A stretch of 64,000 nucleotides of DNA from the NCBI RefSeq assembly GCF_020883495.1, contig NZ_CP086610.1, positions 663,501 through 727,500 of the forward strand. The letters run 5' to 3'. The position numbers and the translations under genes were made by a program. The notes beneath the pieces are model-generated. The model was not told where the DNA came from. It did not search any database and saw nothing but the letters and a program-made list of their open reading frames with translations. Positions 1-9,728 of the stretch are shown here, one piece after another; position 1 is the first letter of the stretch; every line of letters starts with the position of its first letter. The stretch comes from Shinella zoogloeoides (GTDB lineage Bacteria; Pseudomonadota; Alphaproteobacteria; Rhizobiales; Rhizobiaceae).

Positions 1-71
1 AAGCCGAGTTTGTCGCAAAAGTCCGCGAAATCCTCGAGGCGCAGGCCGAAGACCGGGCGCGGGCCGTCTGA
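1..71 (+). CDS. hisS: histidyl-tRNA synthetase, C-terminal end (partial)
   Basis: Only the last 22 codons are in the window, in frame 3, ending at the TGA at 69-71. The readable tail (AEFVAKVREILEAQAEDRAR and two more residues) looks like the end of the anticodon-binding domain of class II HisRS. The next gene is hisZ, a HisRS paralogue, starting 4 bases after the stop, which is the usual rhizobial order hisS-hisZ-hisG. The call rests on this context and on the tail, so it is likely but not proven from so few residues. Confidence 0.7.
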   Translation, partial: AEFVAKVREILEAQAEDRARAV

Positions 72-75
72 CGCC

Positions 76-1209
76 ATGCCGCTCGCAAACCTCCCCGCCT
101 TCGCCTCCGACCTGATCGCCGCGCTGGAAGCGCTCGGCACGGAGCGAGTCGACACGCCGGTCATCCAGCCGGCCGAACCCTTCCTCGACATGGCGGGCGA
201 GGACCTGCGCCGGCGCATCTTCATGACGGAGAGCGAGACGGGCAAGAGCCTGTGCCTCAGGCCCGAATTCACCATTCCCGTCTGCCTGCGCCACATCGAG
301 ACGGCGACCGGCACGCCGAAGCGCTACGCCTATCTCGGCCAGGTCTTCCGCCAGCGCCGCGAGGGGCCGAACGAATTCTACCAAGCCGGCATCGAGGACC
401 TCGGCGAGCCGGATGTCGCCCGCGCCGACGCGCGCGCCGTCCGCGATGCGCTTGCCGTCCTTGCGAACGGCCTGCCGGGCGTCGATCTTGCCATCGTGCT
501 CGGCGACCAGTCGGTCTTCGAGGCGGTGGTCGCGGCCTGCGGCCTGCCGGCCGGCTGGCAGAAGCGGTTGGTCCATGCCTTCGGCAACCAGGTGCGCCTG
601 CAAAAGCTGATGGCCGATCTTTCCGATCCCGCGCCCTCGGGCGTCTTCGGTCCGGAGGTCGACCGCCTCGCCATTCTCGGCACGCTGGAGGACGAGGCGA
701 AGCTGGTCGCCCATATCGACGCGACCATGGAGGCGACCGGCTATTCCACCAATGCTAGCCGCAGCCCCGCCGATATCGCCCGCCGCCTGCGCGAGAAGAT
801 GGAGCTTGCCAATACCCGTCTCGACCACCGCACGCTCACCCTGCTCAAGGAATTCCTGGCGCTGGAGCTGAGCCTTGCCGATGCGCCCGCGGCGCTTGCC
901 GCCTTCGCGGACAAGGCCGGTCTTTCGCTCGGTTCGGCGCTGGCCGGCTTCGAAAGCCGCGTTGCGGCGCTGCGCGAGATCGGCGTCGATCCGGCGGGCA
1001 TCACCTACCGCGCCGCCTTCGGCCGTCCGCTCGATTATTATACCGGCCTCGTCTTCGAGATCGCGCCGGTGGGCGGGGATCTCGTGCTTGCCGGCGGCGG
1101 CCGCTTCGACCGGCTGCTGACGCTGCTCGGCGCGAAGGAGCGCATTCCCGCCGTCGGTTTCTCGCTCTGGCTCGACCGTATCGAAAGCGTGAAGGAAGCG
1201 GCGGCATGA
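76..1209 (+). CDS. hisZ: ATP phosphoribosyltransferase regulatory subunit HisZ
   Basis: HisZ is the catalytically inactive HisRS-like subunit that makes short-form HisG active and histidine-sensitive in the first step of histidine synthesis. The 377-residue protein keeps the class II synthetase core: a motif-2-like VFRQRREG at about 90-97 and a motif-3-like GGGRFDRLL near the C-terminus. It has no separate anticodon-binding domain, as expected for HisZ rather than HisS. The ATG at 76 is chosen over an in-frame upstream start at 10 because the upstream codons lie inside the hisS end and the usual protein starts MPL-N/x-LP. Its stop overlaps the hisG start as ATGA, which implies translational coupling of the two subunits. 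Confidence 0.93.
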   Translation: MPLANLPAFASDLIAALEALGTERVDTPVIQPAEPFLDMAGEDLRRRIFMTESETGKSLCLRPEFTIPVCLRHIETATGTPKRYAYLGQVFRQRREGPNEFYQAGIEDLGEPDVARADARAVRDALAVLANGLPGVDLAIVLGDQSVFEAVVAACGLPAGWQKRLVHAFGNQVRLQKLMADLSDPAPSGVFGPEVDRLAILGTLEDEAKLVAHIDATMEATGYSTNASRSPADIARRLREKMELANTRLDHRTLTLLKEFLALELSLADAPAALAAFADKAGLSLGSALAGFESRVAALREIGVDPAGITYRAAFGRPLDYYTGLVFEIAPVGGDLVLAGGGRFDRLLTLLGAKERIPAVGFSLWLDRIESVKEAAA

Positions 1210-1901
1210 CCATCACCATCGGCCTTCCCTCCAAGGGGCGCATGAAGGAGGACAGTTCCGCCATCCTCGCCCGCGCCGGCTTTCCCGTCACCGCCGTCGG
1301 CAACGACCGCTCCTATCGCGGCCGTGTCGAGGGGCGCGACGATATCGAGATCGCCTTTCTCTCCGCCTCCGAAATCTCCCGCGAGATCGCCAACGGCACG
1401 GTCGATTTCGGCGTGACCGGCGAGGACCTCGTGCGCGAGGGGCTGGCGGAAGCCGATGCCCGCGTCGAGTTCTGCGCCCGCCTCGGCTTCGGCCATGCGG
1501 ATGTGGTCGTCGCCGTGCCGGAAATCTGGCTCGATGTCGACACCATGGCCGACCTCGGCGACGTCGCCGCCGATTTCCGCGCCCGCCACGGCCGCCGTCT
1601 CACCATCGCCACGAAATACTGGCGGCTGACGCAGCAGTTCTTCTCCGGCAACCACGGCATCCAGCTCTACCGCATCGTCGAAAGCCTCGGCGCGACCGAA
1701 GGCGCGCCGGCCTCCGGCTCTGCCGATATCATCGTGGACATCACCTCGACCGGCTCGACCCTCGTCGCCAACCATCTCAAGATCCTCAACGATGGCGTGA
1801 TCCTGAGGTCTGAAGCCTGCCTCGTGCGCGCCCGTAAGCCGGAGCATACGGGCAATGCGACGGTGGCGGAGATCGTCGAGGCCGTGCGCGCCGCGCTTTG
1901 A
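1206..1901 (+). CDS. hisG: ATP phosphoribosyltransferase, short form
   Basis: HisG condenses ATP and PRPP to phosphoribosyl-ATP, the committed step of histidine biosynthesis, in the cytoplasm. At 231 residues it is the short form, lacking the C-terminal allosteric domain and so depending on HisZ, encoded immediately upstream with a 4-base overlap. The PRPP-binding segment is visible as [14 protein letters not shown] around residues 173-186. The other his genes are not in the window, so hisZG form a split his locus. No terminator is evident in the 99 bases before the next gene. Confidence 0.95.
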   Translation: MTITIGLPSKGRMKEDSSAILARAGFPVTAVGNDRSYRGRVEGRDDIEIAFLSASEISREIANGTVDFGVTGEDLVREGLAEADARVEFCARLGFGHADVVVAVPEIWLDVDTMADLGDVAADFRARHGRRLTIATKYWRLTQQFFSGNHGIQLYRIVESLGATEGAPASGSADIIVDITSTGSTLVANHLKILNDGVILRSEACLVRARKPEHTGNATVAEIVEAVRAAL

Positions 1902-2000
1902 GGGACGCAAACGAAGGCCCCGGCGGCGCGGCCATGCGTTGACGCCATGCGCCGGGGCGCGCTACCTCTTTTACGAAACAAGAGACGGGACGGAGCTATC

Positions 2001-3218
2001 GTGACGGGAAGACTGGTTGTTGTGGGCGGCGGTCAGGCCGCATTCGCCCTCGTTGCCAAATTGCGCGCGCTGAAGGACGAGCGGCCGATCACCATCGTCG
2101 CCGCCGAGGCGAGCTATCCCTACCAGCGCCCGCCGCTCTCTAAGAAATACCTGCTCGGCGAGGCGGACCTGTCCCGCCTGATGTTCCGGCCGGAGAACTG
2201 GTACCCGGAAAACGACGTCGATATCCGCCTGTCGACCGAAGTCACCGCCCTCGACCGCGCCGCAAAGACGGTCACGCTCAGCGACGGGTCGACGCTGCAT
2301 TACGGCGTCCTCGCCTTTGCCACCGGCTCGACGCCGCGCCGCCTGCCGGCCGAGATCGGCGGCGACCTCGACGGCGTCTTCACCGTGCGCGATTATCGCG
2401 ATGCCGACCGTCTCGGCCTGGAAATGCAGGAAGGCCGCCGGGCGCTGGTCGTCGGCGGCGGCTATATCGGCCTCGAGGCGGCGGCGGTTGCGCGGGGCAG
2501 GGGCCTCGACGTGACGGTCATCGAGATGGCCGACCGCATCCTCGCCCGCGTTGCCTCCCCGGCGACGGCGACGATCCTGAAGGCGATCCACACTGCGCGC
2601 GGCGTCGATGTGCGCGAGAAGACCGGCCTCGTGCGCCTTCTCGGCGAAAACGGCCGCGTGACGGGCGCGGAGCTTTCCGACGGTTTCGTGCTGCCGGTGG
2701 ACCTCGTGATCGCCGGCATCGGCGTGACGGCCAACGACCGGCTTGCCCGCGAGGCCGGGCTGGAGGTCGCGAACGGCATCGTGGTCGATCACCATGCCCG
2801 CACCTCCGATCCGTCGATCTTCGCCATGGGCGACTGCGCGGTGCTGCCCTTCGAGGGCAACCGCGTGCGGCTCGAATCCGTGCAGAACGCGGTCGATCAG
2901 GCCGAGGCGGCCGCGGCCGTCATCGCCGGCGGCGACGCGCCCTATGAGCCGAAGCCGTGGTTCTGGTCCGACCAGTACGATGTGAAGCTGCAGATCGCCG
3001 GCTTCTGCATGGGCTTCGACGACACTTTCGTGCGCCCGGGCCAGCGCGAAGGCGCCGTCTCAGTCTGGTATTTCCGCGATGGCCGGCTGATCGCCGTGGA
3101 CGCCGTCAACGACGCCAAGGCCTATGTGGTCGGCAAGAAACTCATCGAGATGGGCCGCACGCCCGACCGCGCCACGCTGGAGGACCCGGCGGCCGACCTC
3201 AAGGCGCTGACGCTCTGA
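2001..3218 (+). CDS. FAD/NAD(P)-dependent ferredoxin reductase-like oxidoreductase
   Basis: The protein belongs to the putidaredoxin/rhodocoxin reductase group of pyridine nucleotide-disulphide oxidoreductases, which pass electrons from NAD(P)H through FAD to a small ferredoxin. The FAD-binding GGGQAA motif is at residues 9-14, a second Rossmann motif VVGGGYIGLE for NAD(P)H sits mid-protein, and the FAD-clamping IFAMGDCA motif is in the C-terminal third, followed by a reductase C-terminal domain. I start at GTG 2001 (405 residues), preceded by a GGAG-like ribosome site in acggagcta. An in-frame ATG at 1947 would add 18 residues with no family match. No ferredoxin or P450 partner is adjacent, so the electron acceptor is unknown. 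Confidence 0.85.
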   Translation: MTGRLVVVGGGQAAFALVAKLRALKDERPITIVAAEASYPYQRPPLSKKYLLGEADLSRLMFRPENWYPENDVDIRLSTEVTALDRAAKTVTLSDGSTLHYGVLAFATGSTPRRLPAEIGGDLDGVFTVRDYRDADRLGLEMQEGRRALVVGGGYIGLEAAAVARGRGLDVTVIEMADRILARVASPATATILKAIHTARGVDVREKTGLVRLLGENGRVTGAELSDGFVLPVDLVIAGIGVTANDRLAREAGLEVANGIVVDHHARTSDPSIFAMGDCAVLPFEGNRVRLESVQNAVDQAEAAAAVIAGGDAPYEPKPWFWSDQYDVKLQIAGFCMGFDDTFVRPGQREGAVSVWYFRDGRLIAVDAVNDAKAYVVGKKLIEMGRTPDRATLEDPAADLKALTL

Positions 3219-3231
3219 GGGTTGGTGCGGT

Positions 3232-3255
3232 GGCTGCGCCAATACCGGCGCAGCC
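3232..3255 (+). terminator. Strong hairpin after the oxidoreductase gene
   Basis: A perfect 9-bp stem (GGCTGCGCC / GGCGCAGCC) with a six-base AATACC loop lies 13 bases after the stop of the flavoprotein gene. It has no downstream T-run, so it could be a factor-assisted terminator or an mRNA 3'-end stabiliser rather than an intrinsic terminator. Confidence 0.45.
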
Positions 3256-3331
3256 GCGGGTGGAGAGGGCCAACGCGCCTCGCCATCCCGGGAAGACATA
3301 TGCGTGAAAAACGCCCATCACGGACTTTTAC

Positions 3332-4315
3332 ATGAAACGGCCCTTCGACCGCACAGGCAAGACCCTGAACAGGCTTTGGTATTACGCGGCAGGGGCAATG
3401 CGTCATGCAACGCCCGCCGTGGTCTTCGGCCGGCTTCGCGAGGATATCCTGCGGGCCGTCGACAGTTCGGCAGAGCGCGAGGACCTGTTCGCGCGGGTGA
3501 ATTATTATAACAAGCTGACGCCCGGCATCGCGGATATGCCCGGCGTCCCGCTGGGCAAGGTCGACCGGTCGAAAAGCCGGTACTTCATCGATCTTCAGGA
3601 GTACCTGAAGTATTTTCCGCAGTCCCTTCGCGTGGATTATTGCTTTGGCGACGTCACCTGGGTTCCCGAGGTTCCGTCGGTGGTAAAGAGCCGGCCGGTC
3701 GCGGGCGAGAACCGGAATTCGGTCGTGCTCAACCTGGACAAGCTGCGCCACTTCCAGGTCCAGCGCGACGCACACCCTTGGTCCAGCAAGCTGCCCAGAG
3801 CGGTCTGGCGCGGCAGCCTCAACAATCCGCTTCGGGCGGCGCTCGTCGCGCGTCATCGGGACAGCCGGTTTGCGGATGTCGGCCATATCGGGGCCGCGCA
3901 TGACGGTATCGCCGCCAAGCCCTTCCTGTCGCCTGCCGATCAGTTGGCCTACAGGTATATCCTGTCGATCGAGGGCTGCGATGTGGCGACAAACCTGAAA
4001 TGGATCATGGCGTCCGGCAGCCTGTGCCTCATGCCGAAGAGCCGGTACGAGACGTGGTTCATGGAGGGCCGGCTCCAGCCGGGGCGGCATTTCATCGAGG
4101 TGCGCGACGACTTCGCCGATCTCGAGGAAAAGATCGACATGCTCGAAAGCACGCCCGCATTGGCGGCGGAGGTGGTTCATAACGCGAACCGTTATGTCGC
4201 GACCTTCCGGAGCAGGGCCAGGGAGCGGCTTACCTCGCTGCTGGTGCTGCAGAAATATTTCGAGGCGACCGGGCAGCTTCCCGCCTCGGCCTACACCGCT
4301 CGATTCTTCGCCTAG
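3332..4315 (+). CDS. glycosyltransferase family 90 (CAP10/LpsA-like) protein
   Basis: The 327-residue protein resembles GT90 enzymes, which include LPS-modifying xylosyl/glucosyl-type transferases of bacteria and CAP10 of fungi. The recognisable parts are AVWRGSLNNP (W159-S162 core) and EGCDVATNLKWIMASGSL at about 214-231, the donor-binding region of the family. No signal peptide or membrane segment is seen, so it is probably a cytoplasmic LPS-core or capsule transferase. It stands alone between non-LPS genes and is read towards the convergent gene below. Its codon use is somewhat richer in A/T (runs such as AATTATTATAAC) than its neighbours, which may reflect transfer. The sugar transferred cannot be told from sequence. 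Confidence 0.75.
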   Translation: MKRPFDRTGKTLNRLWYYAAGAMRHATPAVVFGRLREDILRAVDSSAEREDLFARVNYYNKLTPGIADMPGVPLGKVDRSKSRYFIDLQEYLKYFPQSLRVDYCFGDVTWVPEVPSVVKSRPVAGENRNSVVLNLDKLRHFQVQRDAHPWSSKLPRAVWRGSLNNPLRAALVARHRDSRFADVGHIGAAHDGIAAKPFLSPADQLAYRYILSIEGCDVATNLKWIMASGSLCLMPKSRYETWFMEGRLQPGRHFIEVRDDFADLEEKIDMLESTPALAAEVVHNANRYVATFRSRARERLTSLLVLQKYFEATGQLPASAYTARFFA

Positions 4316-4368
4316 AAAGCCGCCTGCTGGGGGCCGGCGCGCATCGCGCGCGGGCCGCTACCGGCCTC

Positions 4369-4815
4369 CTACTGCCGCTTGAAGCGGCGGCCGGTGAGGT
4401 CGATCTGGAAGCGTGGGAAGATGAAGACGCTGATGATCGTGCCGGAGAACCGTTCCTCCAGCCCGGTCGATTCTCCCACGCAGAACACCGGCTGGCGCGG
4501 CGCGCCGTCGAGGTGAATCGTCGTGGAGAAACAGAAGGACGAAGAGGAGGCCGCGGCCTGCTCGAAGAGTTCCAGCACGCGGGTGCGGTCGAGCGGTTCA
4601 TAGCAGCGGATGAGGTTGAGCAGGCCGCAATTGCGCTGCGCCAGGCCATGCGCCTGCGCCGCCTTCTCACCGAGCGTGAAGAGGCCGCTGGAAAGATCGC
4701 CGGTCCAGCGCTCGGTCACGCAATATTGCGTCAGCAGTTCGTTATCGGTCTCGTCGAAATTCGTCGAGCCGGGCAGGAAAGGCGACGAAAGATCCGTCTT
4801 GATTATCTTGAACAC
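4369..4815 (-). CDS. small stand-alone PAS-like domain protein
   Basis: The 148-residue protein has no strong family signature, but the order of segments resembles a PAS_3 fold: an ERWTGDLSSGLFTLGEKAAQ start, a helix with YEPLDRTRVLELFEQA, a strand SFCFSTTIHLDG and a last strand TIISVFIFPRF. There is no output domain, so it would act by protein-protein contact or as a ligand sensor. It starts with GTG at 4815 behind a TGGGG ribosome site. A general-stress-type promoter motif lies about 250 bases upstream on the same strand (5071-5095). Function is unassigned and the PAS assignment is inference from pattern only. Confidence 0.6.
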   Translation of the reverse strand: MFKIIKTDLSSPFLPGSTNFDETDNELLTQYCVTERWTGDLSSGLFTLGEKAAQAHGLAQRNCGLLNLIRCYEPLDRTRVLELFEQAAASSSSFCFSTTIHLDGAPRQPVFCVGESTGLEERFSGTIISVFIFPRFQIDLTGRRFKRQ

Positions 4816-5213
4816 CTACGACCCCAGGGCAGTTGCTCGAATTTACTCGGCACGTCCCGCCCTTGCGGGCCGTGACATGCAACAAAACGGAACTGGCTGA
4901 CATCCTTCGAAGCCCGCCGAACCGCTTTCCCTTGTACTGAACTGCGTCCGGCGCCTACGACGACGTAGCGGATCGGACGTACGCGCTGAAACCCGCGGAT
5001 CGTCCGCCGGTCTCATGAACTCGGGAATTCCGGCGACGCAGCCGATTGGTGCGCCAAGAACCGGCCCCTGAACTCCTGAGGAAACATAAAGTTCCCTTTC
5101 GGCGTCTTTATAGTTGGTTTTTTTAGGCCAGCAACGGCTTTTTGATAATTATTGTACAATTGGAAAAATTCTTTTCACGGAAACGATACAGGTCCCCGCC
5201 GCCGCGCAAAGAA
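4816..5213. other. 466-base intergenic gap upstream of the PAS-like gene
   Basis: No convincing gene is present. From the left it holds a hairpin (4851-4874, CACG-t-CCCGC / GCGGG-c-CGTG), a GC-rich middle, a stress-sigma promoter motif on the minus strand (5071-5095), an A/T-rich segment with a T7 run near 5118, and a perfect 10-base palindrome ATTGTACAAT at 5151-5160. It ends at the groEL terminator. A 57-codon minus-strand frame (4843-5016) is arginine-rich and lacks a ribosome site, so it is not called. Confidence 0.5.
5071..5095 (-). promoter_or_regulatory. EcfG/RpoE2-type general stress promoter motif
   Basis: Read on the minus strand the sequence is GGAAC, 17 bases, then GTT, which fits the rhizobial extracytoplasmic general-stress sigma consensus (GGAAC-N16/17-CGTT, last motif with A instead of C here). 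It points towards the PAS-like gene that starts at 4815, leaving a long leader of about 250 bases. It could alternatively drive a small RNA inside the gap. Confidence 0.5.
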
Positions 5214-5239
5214 AAAGGGCGGTCCGAAGACCGCCCTTT
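5214..5239 (-). terminator. Intrinsic terminator of groESL
   Basis: An 8-bp perfect stem (GGGCGGTC / GACCGCCC) closed by a CGAA tetraloop is flanked by A and T runs. Read on the minus strand it ends in TTTTTCTTT, a textbook Rho-independent terminator 42 bases after the groEL stop. Confidence 0.92.
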
Positions 5240-5281
5240 CATGACTGAACCGGATGGCTCAGATGTGAAGGCTTTCGCCTA

Positions 5282-6961
<1,680 letters not shown>

Positions 6962-6972
6962 TTACCGGCAGA

Positions 6973-7269
6973 TCAGCCGATGATGCCCATGATGTCGGCT
7001 TCCTTCATGATCAGAAGGTCTTCGCCGTCGAGCTTGACTTCGGTGCCCGACCACTTGCCGAACAGAACGCGGTCGCCAGCCTTGACGTCGAGCGCGACGA
7101 CCTTGCCGGATTCATCACGGGCGCCGGAGCCGACGGCGACGACTTCGCCTTCCTGCGGCTTTTCCTTGGCGGTATCCGGAATGATGATCCCGCCCTTGGT
7201 CTTTGCTTCGGACTCGACGCGACGAACGACGACGCGATCGTGAAGCGGGCGGAAGGTGGTGCTTGCCAT
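6973..7269 (-). CDS. groES: 10 kDa co-chaperonin GroES
   Basis: GroES caps the GroEL ring. The 98-residue sequence begins [12 protein letters not shown] and has the mobile loop region [19 protein letters not shown] at about 19-37 that docks onto GroEL, and the C-terminal [13 protein letters not shown] strand. It is the first gene of the groES-groEL operon and is preceded by a CIRCE operator and a heat-shock-type promoter. Confidence 0.98.
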   Translation of the reverse strand: MASTTFRPLHDRVVVRRVESEAKTKGGIIIPDTAKEKPQEGEVVAVGSGARDESGKVVALDVKAGDRVLFGKWSGTEVKLDGEDLLIMKEADIMGIIG

Positions 7270-7332
7270 TGTCTTATCCCTCGATCGAATGACATTGCGG
7301 ATCCCGAAATGGATGGACCCGATGGATTGATG

Positions 7333-7359
7333 TTAGCACTCACTGTTCAGGAGTGCTAG
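7333..7359 (-). promoter_or_regulatory. CIRCE operator (HrcA binding site)
   Basis: TTAGCACTC, nine bases, then GAGTGCTAG: this differs from the canonical CIRCE inverted repeat (TTAGCACTC-N9-GAGTGCTAA) at only the last base. It sits between the promoter and the groES start, where bound HrcA would block transcription until heat stress. Confidence 0.95.
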
Positions 7360-7367
7360 CGATGCCG

Positions 7368-7396
7368 AGATAGGCGGCGGCGGGGTTGGAGTCAAG
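7368..7396 (-). promoter_or_regulatory. groESL promoter, RpoH-like
   Basis: On the minus strand CTTGAC and CTATCT are separated by 17 bases, matching the alphaproteobacterial heat-shock sigma-32 consensus (CTTGAC-N17-CYTATNT region) and also acceptable to the housekeeping sigma factor. It lies directly upstream of CIRCE, so the transcript would start at or just before the operator. Confidence 0.75.
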
Positions 7397-7591
7397 AACG
7401 ACGCCACGAATTTATTTCGGCCGGAATGGTTACCGCAGCCGGCAGATGGGAGCGCCATCGCACGCCATCAAGGCAGGCGCGTGAAATTTCGTCCGTTTGC
7501 CTGTGGATGGGGCAAATTTGCGGGAAGAGGCTTGTTTTCTTGGCTTTGCTTTGCAATGTCAGCCGGGCTGAATTCGATACGGGACCCCCTG

Positions 7592-8440
7592 ATGGCTCAA
7601 CGCATCCAATCCTTCCGCGATATCGCCGCGCACTACGACGTGGTGCTCTGTGACGTCTGGGGCGTCCTGCACAACGGCGTCGAGGCCTTCGCCTACGCCT
7701 CCGAGGCCTTGGCCGAAGCCCGCGCTGCGGGCCTGACGGTCGTGCTCATCACCAATTCCCCGCGCCCCCATCCCGGCGTGAAGGTGCAGATCCGCGGCCT
7801 CGGCGTGCTGGATGGCGCCTATGACCGCATCGTCACCTCCGGCGACGTCACCCGCGCGCTGATCGAGGAGGCGCCGAAGAAGATCTGGTTCATCGGCGCG
7901 GACAAGGATCATCCCCTGCTCGACGATCTCGGCACCGAACAGGTCGGGTTGGACGAGGCCGAGGTCGTGGTCTGCGCGGGTCTGCGCGACGACGAGGTGG
8001 AGGCCATCGAGGATTACCGCGAGGAACTGACGGCGCTTGCCGCCCGCAAGCTGCCCTTCATCTGCGCCAATCCCGATCTCGTGGTCGAGCGCGGCCACAA
8101 GCTCATTCCCTGCGCCGGTGCGATCGCCCAGCTCTATGAGGAGCTTGGCGGTGCGACCCGCATCGCCGGCAAGCCGCATCGGCCGATCTACGAAAAATCG
8201 CTGGCCGAGGCGCGCGCGGTGCGCGGCGATTTCGACCTGTCGCGCGTCATCGCCATCGGCGACGGCATGCCGACGGATGTGCGCGGCGCCGAAGCCTTCG
8301 GTCTCGACGTGCTCTACATTTCCGGCGGCATTCATGCGCAGCACTATGTCGAGGGCGGTCGCACCGACGAGGGCAAGCTCGCCGCCTTCCTCGCGGAAGA
8401 GAACGCCCATCCGAAATGGTGGATACCCCGGCTTCAGTGA
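7592..8440 (+). CDS. HAD superfamily class IIA phosphatase (TIGR01459 type)
   Basis: A 282-residue cytoplasmic HAD hydrolase of the NagD-like class IIA group. The catalytic motif I is LCDVWGVLHNG with the nucleophile D21 and, at +2, W instead of the usual second Asp, a feature of this subfamily. Motif II/III material (VLITNSPRPH, AGKPHRPIYEKSL) and motif IV (AIGDGMPTDVRGA) follow in order. The ATG at 7592 is chosen because it begins MAQRIQSFRDIAAHYD, as family members do; an upstream GTG at 7481 would add 37 unlike residues. The substrate is not known. The ribF gene follows 19 bases later, so they are probably co-transcribed and the enzyme may act on a phosphorylated flavin or sugar precursor, which is inference. 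Confidence 0.85.
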   Translation: MAQRIQSFRDIAAHYDVVLCDVWGVLHNGVEAFAYASEALAEARAAGLTVVLITNSPRPHPGVKVQIRGLGVLDGAYDRIVTSGDVTRALIEEAPKKIWFIGADKDHPLLDDLGTEQVGLDEAEVVVCAGLRDDEVEAIEDYREELTALAARKLPFICANPDLVVERGHKLIPCAGAIAQLYEELGGATRIAGKPHRPIYEKSLAEARAVRGDFDLSRVIAIGDGMPTDVRGAEAFGLDVLYISGGIHAQHYVEGGRTDEGKLAAFLAEENAHPKWWIPRLQ

Positions 8441-8459
8441 CGGGACGGAGACGGTCGTC

Positions 8460-9440
8460 ATGACGGTATTTCACAGGAACGAGACCAAACAGCCGTTGCC
8501 CGAGCACCTGCGCGGCGGCGTCATCGCCATCGGCAATTTCGACGGCGTGCATCGCGGCCATCAGGCCGTGCTGCAGCGCGCGCTCGACATCGCGGCGACG
8601 CGCGGCATTCCGGCGCTCGTCCTCACCTTCGAGCCGCATCCGCGCACCGTCTTCCGCCCGGAGCGTCCCGTCTTCCGCATCACGCCGGCCCCGCTGAAGG
8701 CCCGCATCCTCGAGGGCATGGGCTTTTCCGCCGTCATCGAATACCCGTTCGACCGCGGCTTTTCCGAAATCTCCGCCCATGACTTCATCCGCGCCGTCCT
8801 GCTCGACTGGCTGCATGCCTCCGAGGTCGTCACCGGCTTCGATTTCCATTTCGGCAAGGGCAGGGAAGGCGGTCCGGCCTTCCTGATGGCCGCCGGCCAG
8901 GAAAACGGTTTCGGCGTCACGCTGGTCGACGCCTTCCGCGACGAGAACGCCTCGGTCATCTCCTCCAGCTTCATCCGCTCGTTGCTCCACGAGGGCGAAG
9001 TCGCGGAAGCCGCGGGCCAGCTCGGCTACCGCTATACGGTCGAGGCGGAAGTGATCGGCGGCAAGCAGCTCGGCCGTACGCTCGGCTATCCCACCGCCAA
9101 CATGCAGCTTCCGCCGGAAGCGGAACTGCGCAACGGCATCTACGCCGTCCGCTTCCGCCGCCCCGACGGCAGCCTGCACGACGGCGTCGCCAGCTACGGC
9201 CGCCGCCCGACGGTCGACACGGACGGTGCGCCGCTGCTGGAAACCTTCCTCTTCGATTTCTCCGGGGATCTCTACGGCGAGGTCTCCGCCGTCACCTTCT
9301 TCGGCCACCTGCGCGACGAGTTGAAATTCGACGGCCTCGATGCGCTCGTGGTGCAGATGAAGCGTGACGAGGAGGAGGCGAGGGCGCTGCTGGCCGGCGT
9401 GCGCCCGCTCGGGGATATCGACCAGCGCCTCTGTTTCTGA
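8460..9440 (+). CDS. ribF: bifunctional riboflavin kinase / FAD synthetase
   Basis: RibF phosphorylates riboflavin to FMN and adenylates FMN to FAD. The N-terminal nucleotidyltransferase domain carries IGNFDGVHRGHQ (25-34 core, a HIGH-like motif) and the C-terminal riboflavin kinase domain carries GRTLGYPTAN at about residue 206, then GVASYGRRPTV and ETFLFDF. The length of 326 residues is normal. The ATG at 8460 is used; the open frame continues upstream without stops but only as antisense-like overlap with the HAD gene. It follows the HAD gene closely and precedes a structured gap before ileS. Confidence 0.95.
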   Translation: MTVFHRNETKQPLPEHLRGGVIAIGNFDGVHRGHQAVLQRALDIAATRGIPALVLTFEPHPRTVFRPERPVFRITPAPLKARILEGMGFSAVIEYPFDRGFSEISAHDFIRAVLLDWLHASEVVTGFDFHFGKGREGGPAFLMAAGQENGFGVTLVDAFRDENASVISSSFIRSLLHEGEVAEAAGQLGYRYTVEAEVIGGKQLGRTLGYPTANMQLPPEAELRNGIYAVRFRRPDGSLHDGVASYGRRPTVDTDGAPLLETFLFDFSGDLYGEVSAVTFFGHLRDELKFDGLDALVVQMKRDEEEARALLAGVRPLGDIDQRLCF

Positions 9441-9462
9441 CGATGGCGCGAGCGGGCCGTCT

Positions 9463-9508
9463 TCACCCTTGCCCCGCGAGCAGGGAGACGGTGGCCGGCA
9501 AGGGATGC
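9463..9508 (+). repeat. Degenerate rhizobial palindromic intergenic repeat
   Basis: The stretch reading CACCCTTGCCCCGCGAG then CAGGGAGACGGTGGCCGGCAAGG resembles a worn copy of the common rhizobial repeat CCTTCTCCCC-GGGGAGAAGGTGGCCGGCAGG. A better preserved copy in the opposite orientation is at 49451-49515. Its stem is imperfect here. Confidence 0.5.
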
Positions 9509-9519
9509 CCAAATATACG

Positions 9520-9679
9520 CCCGCCGTCTTTTCAAAACGCCCAAAAGGCCGTAAGACCGCGCGCATGATGCTCCACCGGCTGACCATCGATCTGCGAATT
9601 AGTGGCCCGGCCTTCCGCGCGCTCTGAGCGAGGCCGGAAGGTCCGGGATTTCGGGCGTTTTGCAAACGCCCCCGCCGTC
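9520..9679. mobile_element. MITE-like element between ribF and ileS
   Basis: Two 18-base ends, TTTTCAAAACGCCCAAAA (9529-9546) and TTTCGGGCGTTTTGCAAA (9649-9666), are imperfect inverted repeats with 15 of 18 positions matching. The 9-base sequence CCCGCCGTC occurs directly outside the left end (9520-9528) and four bases outside the right end (9671-9679), like a target duplication. The core of about 100 bases has a hairpin (9606-9647) and no transposase. A non-mobile structured leader of ileS is the main alternative. Confidence 0.4.
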
Positions 9680-9728
9680 AGCACCTGACATTCTTTCCCG
9701 CACGCGCGAAAAAGCGATAGCCATATCC

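Noticed and set aside
4337-4351. GCGCGC-ATC-GCGCGC hairpin between the GT90 and PAS-like genes as a terminator
   Set aside because: No T-run on either side and such GC alternation arises easily by chance in this DNA.
4843-5016. A 57-codon minus-strand frame in the 4816-5213 gap
   Set aside because: Arginine-rich random-looking composition with an RRRRRR run, no ribosome site and no recognisable domain.
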